Source: an uncultured Clostridia bacterium | GTDB lineage: Bacteria > Bacillota > Clostridia > Christensenellales > Aristaeellaceae | Direction: 5' to 3' | DNA: 9,224 nt | Assembly: GCA_934630975.1 (NCBI GenBank) | Contig: CAKTXH010000094.1 | Coordinates: 1 to 9,224, forward strand | In this document: positions 1-5,784 of the stretch, piece after piece | Layout of the letters: every line of letters begins with the position of its first letter | Numbering within the stretch: position 1 is the stretch's first letter | The notes under the pieces: generated by a model | Seen by the model: the letters and a program-made list of their open reading frames with translations, nothing else | The model's database searches: none | Told to the model about the DNA's origin: nothing | Made by a program: the position numbers and the translations under genes

Positions 1-10
1 ACCGAGAGGT

Positions 11-16
11 TATAAT
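11..16 (+). promoter_or_regulatory. Putative -10 box of the HAD gene
   Basis: An exact TATAAT hexamer ends six bases before the ATG at 23. A transcript starting seven bases after the hexamer would begin at the A of that ATG. The -35 region would lie outside the window, so only half of the promoter can be judged. The hexamer could also be chance. Confidence 0.4.
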
Positions 17-22
17 ACAGCT

Positions 23-661
23 ATGAAACACATCGTTTGGGATTTTAACGGGACGCTGCTCAACGACGCGCAGCTTTCCGTGGATCTGGATAATTACGTC
101 TTCGAGCAGATCGGCGTGCCGCCCATCACGCTGGAGGATTACCGAAGCAACATGACCATGCCCGTGCGGGATTTTTATCCCCTCGTCGGCGTGGATTACG
201 ACAAGCACAGCTATGAGGAAATTGCGCGAATCTGGCTGGATGAATTCAACCGAAAGGCTGTCGGCGTGGGGCTTCTGCCCGGCGCGCTGGACGCGATCAA
301 GACCCTGCACGCGCAGGGTAGAAGCCAGTCGGTGCTCTCCGCTTCCTACGAGCCGTCGCTGAAAAAACAGTGCGATGCGCTGGGGCTGACTCCGTATATG
401 AAGGATATCAGCGGCTTGCAGGACGAAAGCGCCAGCAAAAAGACGGAAATCGGCAGGCGGCAGCTCAGGGAGCTTGGGTTGACCGGCGCGGATGTGGTGC
501 TTGTGGGCGATATGCTGGCGGACGCGCATCTGGCCGAAGCACTGGGCGCGGACTGCGTGCTGGTTTCGTGGGGACACAACGATTTGAAGCGGCTGGAATC
601 CGCCGGGCTGCCGGTGGCGCACAGCTTTGGGGAACTGGAAGAGATTTTGAAGCGGTTTTAA
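23..661 (+). CDS. HAD-superfamily hydrolase (phosphoglycolate phosphatase-like)
   Basis: A 212-residue haloacid dehalogenase-type phosphatase, probably cytosolic and acting on a small phosphorylated metabolite; the substrate cannot be read from the sequence. Motif I is at residues 7-11 (D7-F-N9-G-T), motif II is probably Ser106 in VLSAS, motif III is a lysine near 139-140, and motif IV is GDMLAD at 162-167 with D163 and D167. A cap domain fits between residues 15 and 85. The length is usual for the family. The general acid/base Asp expected two residues after the nucleophile is Asn9, a variant I recall from other clostridial HAD proteins, which may lower activity or alter specificity. The start is secure because motif I begins only seven residues in. 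There is no good Shine-Dalgarno: an AGAGG at 5-9 is 13 bases away. The nearest gene downstream is radC, separated by a repeat element, so it is probably a separate unit. Confidence 0.85.
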   Translation: MKHIVWDFNGTLLNDAQLSVDLDNYVFEQIGVPPITLEDYRSNMTMPVRDFYPLVGVDYDKHSYEEIARIWLDEFNRKAVGVGLLPGALDAIKTLHAQGRSQSVLSASYEPSLKKQCDALGLTPYMKDISGLQDESASKKTEIGRRQLRELGLTGADVVLVGDMLADAHLAEALGADCVLVSWGHNDLKRLESAGLPVAHSFGELEEILKRF

Positions 662-676
662 TTTAAGGCGTTTTGA

Positions 677-858
677 TCACCCTTCCACCGCTCACGCGGT
701 CCCCCTCCCCTTTCAAGGGGAGGTCTGGGGCTTGTACCCTATACTTCCGAAAACGATGATTTTATGCAAAAGCCTTTTTCTACATTCAAAAATTCGTTTT
801 GAACCTCAACCTCCCCTTTTAAGGGGAGGGGGACCATCCGCAGATGGTGGAAGGGTGA
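677..858 (+). repeat. REP doublet / REPIN-like inverted repeat (MITE-like)
   Basis: Two arms, 677-724 and 809-858, are inverted copies of each other around an unrelated 84-base centre. The outer ends read TCACCCTTCC and GGAAGGGTGA. Each arm carries two hairpins: a short one (ACCGC-TCAC-GCGGT at 687-700, ACCATC-CGCA-GATGGT at 833-848) and an 8-bp one (CTCCCCTT/AAGGGGAG at 705-722 and 811-828). The short hairpins differ in sequence between arms but each stays paired, as expected if structure is maintained. No transposase gene and no clear target-site duplication are seen. The layout fits bacterial REP doublets mobilised in trans by RAYT-type transposases; this assignment is inference. It fills almost the whole gap between the HAD gene and radC, and its right end abuts the radC ribosome binding site. 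It could act as a terminator for the HAD gene or alter radC expression. Confidence 0.75.
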
Positions 859-870
859 AAGGAGGATCAC

Positions 871-1683
871 ATGAGCGAAAAGACAGTCCACGCGGGGCAT
901 CGCGCGCGGATGAGAGAGCGGTTCATGAAGGAGGGGCTTTCCGGCTTCTCCGAGCATGAGGTGCTCGAGCTTTTGCTCATGTTCGCCATCCCGCAGCGGG
1001 ACGTGAACCCGCTGGCGCACCGGCTGATCGAGCGTTTCGGTTCGCTGAGCACCGTTTTGGAAGCTGCCCCGTCGGAACTGATGCAGGTGACCGGCGTGGG
1101 CGAAAACGCCGCCGCGCTGCTGAGCCTGATGCCTCAGCTCATGGGCTATTACCAGCACAGCGCGATGGGCAGCAAGCCCGTCATCACCAATCTGGCCGAG
1201 GCGAGAAAATACGCGGGCGCGCTGTTCTTCGGCCTGCACGAAGAGCGCGTTTACATGATCTGCGTGGATCAGAGCGGGCGGGTGCTTCACCCGGCGCTGC
1301 TGCACCGCGGCACCATTGATCAGGTGCAAATTTACCCGCGGGAGGTCGTCGAAACCGCGCTGCGGTATCATGCGCATGCCGTGCTGCTGGCGCACAATCA
1401 CCCCAGCGGCACAGCCGAGCCTTCGCAGGACGACTATGATTCCACCCGCGCGGTGATCAGCGCGCTGAACGTCATCGGCGTCCGCGTGATCGACCACCTG
1501 ATTTTCGCCGGGGACAGCGTGTATTCCATGACGCAGAGCAGCCAGTACGACGGGCGGCAGAACGAAAAGGAAGTCAGCTATATGATGCGCAGCCGCGTCG
1601 TGCCCGGTCAGCGGGGAACGCTGAGGCAGGAGCAGGAAGACGAGCTGATTGCGCTCCATATCGGTGCGTCGGACGGCATATAA
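871..1683 (+). CDS. radC: RadC family JAB/MPN-domain protein
   Basis: A 270-residue RadC-type protein. The N-terminal part (about 1-95) has the helix-hairpin-helix-like region, including VTGVGENAA near 73-81. The C-terminal JAB1/MPN domain (about 103-225) has the metal-binding signature HNHPSG at 175-180 with D188, giving the H-x-H-(x10)-D zinc site. Despite the historical name, RadC proteins have no firmly established DNA-repair role; the fold suggests a metal-dependent hydrolase or nuclease. The N-terminus (GHRARMRERF) is typical of the shorter clostridial form. The last 45 or so residues are charged and lie beyond the conserved domain. The start is fixed by AAAGGAGG at 858-865, five bases before the ATG. 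That site is directly next to the REP-like element. It is the first gene of a run with the YdcF-type gene and rsmG on the same strand. Confidence 0.93.
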   Translation: MSEKTVHAGHRARMRERFMKEGLSGFSEHEVLELLLMFAIPQRDVNPLAHRLIERFGSLSTVLEAAPSELMQVTGVGENAAALLSLMPQLMGYYQHSAMGSKPVITNLAEARKYAGALFFGLHEERVYMICVDQSGRVLHPALLHRGTIDQVQIYPREVVETALRYHAHAVLLAHNHPSGTAEPSQDDYDSTRAVISALNVIGVRVIDHLIFAGDSVYSMTQSSQYDGRQNEKEVSYMMRSRVVPGQRGTLRQEQEDELIALHIGASDGI

Positions 1684-1717
1684 AGCAGAAACGGAAGGCT
1701 TAAAAGAGGCGGAAACG

Positions 1718-2308
1718 ATGAAGATTTTGAGGAGGCTGCTGATGGTGCTTGCGGCGCTCGTTCTTTTCGGCGTGGTCTGCGCGGCGGGGCTGATCGGCTT
1801 TGTCTATTACAAGGAGACGCATCTGCCCCCGATGGGCGAATTTGACACGATTATCGTGCTCGGCGCGCAGGTCAAGGCGGATGGCACGCCTTCCGTCGCG
1901 CTGGAAAGGCGGCTGACAGCGGCGCTGGAGGAATATCGGAAGCAGCCGCGGCTGATGATCGTCTGCGGCGCGCAGGGGCACGACGAGCCGCGCGCGGAGG
2001 GCGACGTGATGCGCGACTGGCTGATCGAGCGCGGCGTGGCGGCGGAAGACATCGAGGCGGAGACAGGCTCGTTCAACACGCGCCAAAACCTCGGCTATGC
2101 GCAGTCCATCATGGACGACCGCGGGCTGACGGCGGCGCTGATCGTCACCAGCGATTACCACGTGCCGCGCGCGCTGGCGCTGTGCAGACAGGTCGGCATC
2201 ATCGCCAGCGGCAAGGGCAGCCCCTCCAAGCCGGAATATTTCATCAAGAACCATCTGCGCGAGGGCCTGAGCTGGATTAAATTTGTGTGGGAGAGTCGGC
2301 ATGAATAA
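1718..2308 (+). CDS. YdcF/SanA-like DUF218 membrane-anchored protein
   Basis: A 196-residue protein with one N-terminal membrane helix (about 8-30) and a DUF218 domain (about 43-165) facing outward. Family hallmarks are IIVLGAQV (45-52), the R65 region, CGAQG (83-87), the acidic/Asn stretch GSFNTRQNLGYA (117-128) and VTSDYHVPRA (143-152). Relatives (YdcF, SanA, ElyC) act at the envelope; SanA affects vancomycin sensitivity and ElyC affects peptidoglycan in E. coli, but the chemical activity is unproven. An in-frame TTG at 1649 would extend it into radC. I chose ATG 1718 because AGAGG at 1705-1709 precedes it at 8 bases and a membrane helix follows at once. The gap from radC is 34 bases with no terminator, and its stop overlaps the rsmG start by 8 bases, which suggests one transcript and coupled translation. 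Confidence 0.87.
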   Translation: MKILRRLLMVLAALVLFGVVCAAGLIGFVYYKETHLPPMGEFDTIIVLGAQVKADGTPSVALERRLTAALEEYRKQPRLMIVCGAQGHDEPRAEGDVMRDWLIERGVAAEDIEAETGSFNTRQNLGYAQSIMDDRGLTAALIVTSDYHVPRALALCRQVGIIASGKGSPSKPEYFIKNHLREGLSWIKFVWESRHE

Positions 2309-3020
2309 GGAGAGACTGAAGACCGGGCTGGAGATGATGGGCGTTTCGGCGGACGAAACCGCGCTGGATCGCTTTGAAGCCTTTCACGCCATTTTGGACG
2401 AATACAACGCGCGCATGGATTTGACCGCCGTGCTCGACGAGGACGAGCGCGTGGATCGTCATGATCTGGACAGCGCCGCGCCGCTGGCGCACGGGCTGCT
2501 GGCGCAGGGCGCGAAGGTCATCGACGTGGGCACGGGCGCGGGTTTTCCCGGCATGCCGCTGCTGATTCTGCGGCCGGATTTACAGATGACGTTTCTGGAT
2601 GCGCTGAACAAGCGCATCCTGTTCTTGGAGGACGCGTTAAAACGCCTCGGCCTGACGGCGGCGACACTGCATGCGCGCGCGGAGGACGCGGCCAGAATGG
2701 CGGCGCACCGCGAGCAATACGACGCGGCGGTTTCCCGCGCGGTCGCCAACGCGGCGACGCTGGAGGAACTGACGCTTCCGTTCGTCAAAAAGGGCGGCAT
2801 GGCCATCGCGTGGAAAGGCCCCGGCGTGGCCGACGAGCTGACGGCGGCGCGGCGCGCGGCGTTTCTGCTGGGCGGCACGGTGCGCGGCACGGTGGACGCG
2901 CCGATTCCCCGGCGGGCGGACTGGGCGCACGTGCTGCTGCTGACGGATAAAACGGGCGCAACGCCGAAGGCGTATCCGCGCAAAGCCGGAACGCCGGGCA
3001 AAAAGCCGCTTGGAATGTAA
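2301..3020 (+). CDS. rsmG: 16S rRNA (guanine-527 N7)-methyltransferase RsmG (GidB)
   Basis: A 239-residue class I SAM-dependent methyltransferase that makes m7G527 in 16S rRNA; loss of this enzyme gives low-level streptomycin resistance in several bacteria. Visible signatures are RHDLDSAA (53-60), the SAM-binding glycine loop VIDVGTGAGFPG (73-84), the acidic D100 at the end of strand 2, SRAVA (145-149) and the typical C-terminus YPRKAGTPGKKPL (225-237). The length is usual. A TTG at 2283 would add six residues, but ATG 2301 has GGGAG at 2289-2293 seven bases upstream and starts with the usual N-terminal helix. It overlaps the preceding gene by 8 bases. In many bacteria this gene sits with mnmG near the origin; here it is with radC and a YdcF-type gene instead. 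A strong terminator follows. Confidence 0.95.
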   Translation: MNKERLKTGLEMMGVSADETALDRFEAFHAILDEYNARMDLTAVLDEDERVDRHDLDSAAPLAHGLLAQGAKVIDVGTGAGFPGMPLLILRPDLQMTFLDALNKRILFLEDALKRLGLTAATLHARAEDAARMAAHREQYDAAVSRAVANAATLEELTLPFVKKGGMAIAWKGPGVADELTAARRAAFLLGGTVRGTVDAPIPRRADWAHVLLLTDKTGATPKAYPRKAGTPGKKPLGM

Positions 3021-3040
3021 AACAGAAAACGGGAAAGAAA

Positions 3041-3083
3041 AAAATGCTCACGAACCGGGGGGATGGGTTCGTGGGTGTTTTTT
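3041..3083 (+). terminator. Intrinsic terminator after rsmG
   Basis: An 8-bp core stem CACGAACC (3049-3056) / GGTTCGTG (3066-3073), extended to 12 pairs with G-U pairs (3045-3048 with 3074-3077), and a 9-base loop. A run of six T (3078-3083) follows, mirrored by an A-run before the stem. It closes the radC-YdcF-rsmG unit. Confidence 0.9.
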
Positions 3084-3212
3084 GTATGACGCAGAAAAAG
3101 CTGAGAAATTCCGTCAATTTTTCAAATGGGCGCAATCATCGGGAACAATACGCCGCGTTTCATCGTCGTATGTACGGAAAAATGATCAATACATGATCGA
3201 GGAGGAAAAACA
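3084..3212 (+). other. Intergenic region between rsmG terminator and orphan gene
   Basis: About 130 bases, AT-richer than the genes to the left. It ends with a strong Shine-Dalgarno (GAGGAGG, around 3199-3205) seven bases before the ATG at 3213. I see no convincing -35/-10 pair and no RNA structure. A promoter must exist here if the terminator at 3041-3083 is efficient. Confidence 0.5.
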
Positions 3213-3809
3213 ATGGGCCGAAGTTTTGCCAGCTTTCATATTTACGATAAGATCAATTCGATAAATCCCATAGAGCTTGAAAAAATTTATTTGGATAAGT
3301 TTCATGACGTTGAACGGGAGACACAACGACGCGTTCAAGCGATACAGAGGGCGGGATTGGCTGTGAAACCCTTTTCGGAAAATGCGCTTCAAATGCTGAA
3401 AAAACAACTGATCAGCGAAAGAAATGCCGTTCAGTTTCAAAGGCAGAAAGATTTTTCCTCCATATTTGATCGCAGTCTTGGGTTTGAAACCATCGCGGAA
3501 GAAGCTCGCATATGGTCAATGACGGACAGCCATTTAATTCTGTATACGGCGATGTACGACGACGATATCTTCGTGGCCGGACTGTATCAGGACGGAAAAG
3601 CCATTGCTGCGCATGTAGTCGGAGACGATGCGCTGGAAGCTTACGGTTTCCAGAAATGCTGTTTTCAGGCGGATGATCTGAGGGAAAAGCTTGATTTAAA
3701 GGATCAAAAGCGTATTGAGCAATTCTGTAAGCAGACCCATGCGCGAAAAAGCGCCGGCATGCTTGAAGCGCTGCTGGGTATACGGCTTGATGCTGAAAGA
3801 ACCATGTGA
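3213..3809 (+). CDS. Hypothetical protein, unrecognised
   Basis: A 198-residue protein I do not recognise. It has no signal peptide or membrane segment, so it is probably cytosolic. Residues about 20-80 are rich in charged residues and Gln and are predicted by eye to be helical (a VERETQRRVQAIQRAG stretch, then a KKQLISERNAVQFQRQ stretch). Residues about 98-150 contain alternating hydrophobic stretches (HLILYTAMY, IFVAGLYQDGKAIAAHVV) that look like a small beta-rich domain, and the tail is again charged and helical, with a Cys-Cys pair at QKCCFQ. The start is firm: a GAGGAGG site sits seven bases upstream. The gene is bounded by a terminator on the left and a 95-base gap on the right, so it may be monocistronic. 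Codons are AT-richer than in flanking genes, which hints at recent acquisition. It could be an immunity-type or phage-derived protein, but nothing proves this. Confidence 0.75.
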   Translation: MGRSFASFHIYDKINSINPIELEKIYLDKFHDVERETQRRVQAIQRAGLAVKPFSENALQMLKKQLISERNAVQFQRQKDFSSIFDRSLGFETIAEEARIWSMTDSHLILYTAMYDDDIFVAGLYQDGKAIAAHVVGDDALEAYGFQKCCFQADDLREKLDLKDQKRIEQFCKQTHARKSAGMLEALLGIRLDAERTM

Positions 3810-3890
3810 AAATGAAAGGTTTGCTTTGGAAAAAAGTAGCCGATTATTTCCATTATGCGCCGCCCTTCTCCTGCGCACAATGAGCGCAAA

Positions 3891-3896
3891 AAGGAG
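3891..3896 (+). promoter_or_regulatory. Ribosome binding site deciding a TTG start
   Basis: AAGGAG lies eight bases upstream of TTG 3905. No ATG or GTG lies at a suitable distance in this frame; the first in-frame ATG is inside the membrane helix. A small hairpin, TGCGC (3872-3876) / GCGCA (3884-3888), ends two bases before this site and could affect ribosome access. Confidence 0.65.
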
Positions 3897-3904
3897 ATGA
3901 TCGT

Positions 3905-4477
3905 TTGCATGCTTCTTATCGCTATTTGTTGATCATTGTGGTGCTGGCGGCGATGCTCTGCCTGCTGCCCGCGAAGGGAACGGACGCGCCGAGCGTGGAA
4001 AAGCCGCAGACGGCGCAGAAGACGGAAATGGCGGAAGCGCCCGCCGGGGCGGATCTTTCCGTCAAGACGGACAGGGAGACATATCTGCACCGTACGCTGT
4101 ATTACGCGCCCTGCGGCCACAGCGTCCAGCGGCGGGAAAAGCTGCCCGCGCAGCTCGTCGGGCTGACGCGCGCCGCGCTGGAAAAGGAAATCGGCGGGCT
4201 GTATGAAAACGCGGCGGTGACGGGCTTTTCCGCCGCCGAGGTGGATATGACCACGCGCATAGAGCTGCCCTGCCCGCTGCACTGGGTGCTGAAAGCGGGG
4301 GACGACGGCCTGCTTGCCGTTTTGCAGAACACGACCGGCGAGGCGCTGACCGTCGTGCGCCGGACGGATATCCCGCTGACGCTGGCCGCCGGGGAGGAGC
4401 AGGACGAGCTGCGCGACGGGCGGACGTTCGACGATGTGCAGGCTTTGGAAGGGTATTTGGAAAGTCTCAGCAGCTGA
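3905..4477 (+). CDS. Exported protein with BofC C-terminal-like domain
   Basis: A 190-residue protein with an N-terminal signal anchor (about 7-22), a short Ala/Glu/Lys-rich linker (about 25-50) and an outward-facing domain (about 55-188). The domain shows a CGH motif at 70-72 and CPLH at 123-126, then WVLKAGDDGLLAVLQN, RTDIPLTL and a C-terminal DELRDGRTF...LEGYLE pattern. I recall this layout from a clostridial family matched to the BofC C-terminal domain. In Bacillus, BofC works in the forespore intermembrane space to restrain the SpoIVB protease and so affects sigma-K checkpoint signalling. Whether this protein does the same is unknown. The CGH...CPxH pair may be a disulfide or metal site (inference). 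Translation starts at TTG, supported by AAGGAG eight bases upstream. The next gene begins 85 bases later under its own consensus promoter. Confidence 0.72.
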   Translation: MHASYRYLLIIVVLAAMLCLLPAKGTDAPSVEKPQTAQKTEMAEAPAGADLSVKTDRETYLHRTLYYAPCGHSVQRREKLPAQLVGLTRAALEKEIGGLYENAAVTGFSAAEVDMTTRIELPCPLHWVLKAGDDGLLAVLQNTTGEALTVVRRTDIPLTLAAGEEQDELRDGRTFDDVQALEGYLESLSS

Positions 4478-4498
4478 TGAAAAGAATTCCTCCCCCGT

Positions 4499-4527
4499 TT
4501 GACACGAAACCGCAATCGAAGTATAAT
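4499..4527 (+). promoter_or_regulatory. Perfect-consensus sigma-A promoter of the phosphodiester glycosidase operon
   Basis: TTGACA at 4499-4504 and TATAAT at 4522-4527 are separated by exactly 17 bases, so all 12 hexamer positions match consensus. Transcription should start near 4533-4535, leaving a leader of about 30 bases with GAGGAG at 4551-4556 before ATG 4563. No operator-like palindrome is obvious, suggesting strong housekeeping expression. Confidence 0.92.
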
Positions 4528-4562
4528 AAACGATAGCATTTTTTCATGTAGAGGAGATATTC

Positions 4563-5774
4563 ATGAAGCCGCTTGACCAGTTTAAGCGCACCCCGCCCCG
4601 GCGCTATGACAAAGCGCCGCCGCCCCCGCCGGGGGACAAGCGCACCCTCGAACCGGCGATTCGCAAGCGCTACTTCGATGTGCCGACGTTTGACCATCGG
4701 CATATCGACCGCTGGTTGGGCGGCGCGGTCTGCGCCGTGATGCTGCTGACGCTGTGCAACGCCAGCGCGCCGATGAGCGACGTGCCGAGCGTGCAGCAGC
4801 GCTTTACCCAGTGGGCGGCCATCCAGAACGAAAAGACGGTGCAGCGGCTTCCCGGCCCTACGCCTGAGCCGGACAGCGCGCTGGCCGCGGCGGCCAGCTT
4901 CAATCCGGATCAGGAAAAGCAGGAAGTGAAGCAGGAAGCCAAGCAGGAAACGATTCTCGCGCAGGCCGAAACCCAGAAGGATACGGCGCAGACGCAGACC
5001 ACGGCGGATACCTCCACCGGCTTCAAGCACTACGAGCCGGGTCAGCTCCATTATGAATCCGACAGCATCACCGTGTCCATCGAGCAGAAGACGAAGGACA
5101 GCATGACCTACTTCGTCTGCGACATTCAGCTCAGCAGCGTCGATCAATTCCGAACGGCGTTCGCGGGCGACGATTTCAAGAGCGGCATTTACGAGGCGGT
5201 CAGCGACATTGCCGGGCGCTATAATCCGGTGCTGGCCATCAACGCGGATTTCTGCCGCTATCATCGCAACGGCGTGATCATCCGCAACGGCGAGGTGCTG
5301 CGGCGGCAGAACATCCAGAAGCATCACCTGCTGATTGTGGATAAGGACGGCAACTTCTCCGCCCAGACGGACAGAAGTGGCAAGCAGGGCCTTGTCGCCA
5401 ACAAGCTGGAACAGGCGCAGACGTGGCAGACCTTCGAATTCGGCCCGGTGCTGGTGCAGGACGGCAAGGCGGCGACGCTGCCGTCGAGCTTCTACGTGAA
5501 CTGCCACGACGGTTATTACGAGCCGCGCACGGCCATCGGCCAGATCGGCCCGCTGCATTACATCGTCATCGTGGTGGATGGCCGCCGCGAGGGTTATTCC
5601 ACCGGCGCGAGCATCCCGCAGCTCCAGCAGCTCTTCCTCGACGAGGGTGCGCAGTTTGCGTTCAATCTGGACGGCGGCGGCTCGACGACGCTCTATTTCC
5701 GCGGCGAGGTCATCAACATGCCTTCCGGCGGCAAGGAGCGCTCGGTGAGCGACGTGATCATGTTTACCAACTAA
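4563..5774 (+). CDS. Membrane-anchored phosphodiester glycosidase family protein (NAGPA/DUF2233 domain)
   Basis: A 403-residue protein. Residues 1-50 are a Pro/Lys/Arg-rich cytosolic tail, 52-66 a single membrane helix, about 67-155 an extracytoplasmic stalk rich in Gln, Lys, Thr and Ala, and about 160-403 a phosphodiester glycosidase domain. This domain is related to the mammalian uncovering enzyme, which removes GlcNAc from a phosphodiester. Conserved blocks are INADF (226-230), GVIIRNGEVLRR (237-248), FEFGPVLVQDG (291-301), EPRTAIGQ (320-327), VVDGRREGYS (337-346), NLDGGGSTT (368-376) and ERSVSD (392-397). The likely substrate is a surface glycan with sugar-phosphate links, such as teichoic acid or capsule (inference). 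The first block has Ala where the downstream paralogue has Gly (VNGDY). GAGGAG six bases upstream supports the start. It is the first gene of a three-gene unit. Confidence 0.88.
   Translation: MKPLDQFKRTPPRRYDKAPPPPPGDKRTLEPAIRKRYFDVPTFDHRHIDRWLGGAVCAVMLLTLCNASAPMSDVPSVQQRFTQWAAIQNEKTVQRLPGPTPEPDSALAAAASFNPDQEKQEVKQEAKQETILAQAETQKDTAQTQTTADTSTGFKHYEPGQLHYESDSITVSIEQKTKDSMTYFVCDIQLSSVDQFRTAFAGDDFKSGIYEAVSDIAGRYNPVLAINADFCRYHRNGVIIRNGEVLRRQNIQKHHLLIVDKDGNFSAQTDRSGKQGLVANKLEQAQTWQTFEFGPVLVQDGKAATLPSSFYVNCHDGYYEPRTAIGQIGPLHYIVIVVDGRREGYSTGASIPQLQQLFLDEGAQFAFNLDGGGSTTLYFRGEVINMPSGGKERSVSDVIMFTN
4911..4952 (+). repeat. Short in-frame tandem repeat in the stalk coding region
   Basis: Four imperfect units beginning CAGGAA, at 4911, 4920, 4932 and 4944, spaced 9, 12 and 12 bases, encode a run of Gln-Glu/Lys triplets and tetrads (about residues 117-130 of the membrane-anchored glycosidase). 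Since unit lengths are multiples of three, copy-number change would lengthen or shorten the stalk without a frameshift. Confidence 0.7.
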
Positions 5775-5784
5775 GGAGTCATCT

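Noticed and set aside
732..760. Possible radC promoter inside the repeat element (TTGTAC at 732, GATGAT at 755)
   Set aside because: Spacing is 17 bases but the hexamers match consensus only partly, so it is no better than chance; kept only as a possibility.
677..858. Interpretation of the repeat as a CRISPR unit or riboswitch
   Set aside because: There are only two arms, inverted rather than direct, with no spacers of regular size and no known aptamer core; the REP-doublet reading explains all the pairing.
739..1659. 306-codon open frame on the - strand opposite radC
   Set aside because: It covers RadC, whose HNHPSG motif fixes the true frame, and it runs into the REP-like repeat. No ribosome site or domain is visible.
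1649..1717. TTG-started extension of the YdcF-type protein overlapping radC
   Set aside because: ATG 1718 has a well-spaced AGAGG and is followed directly by the expected membrane helix; the extension adds 23 uncharacteristic residues.
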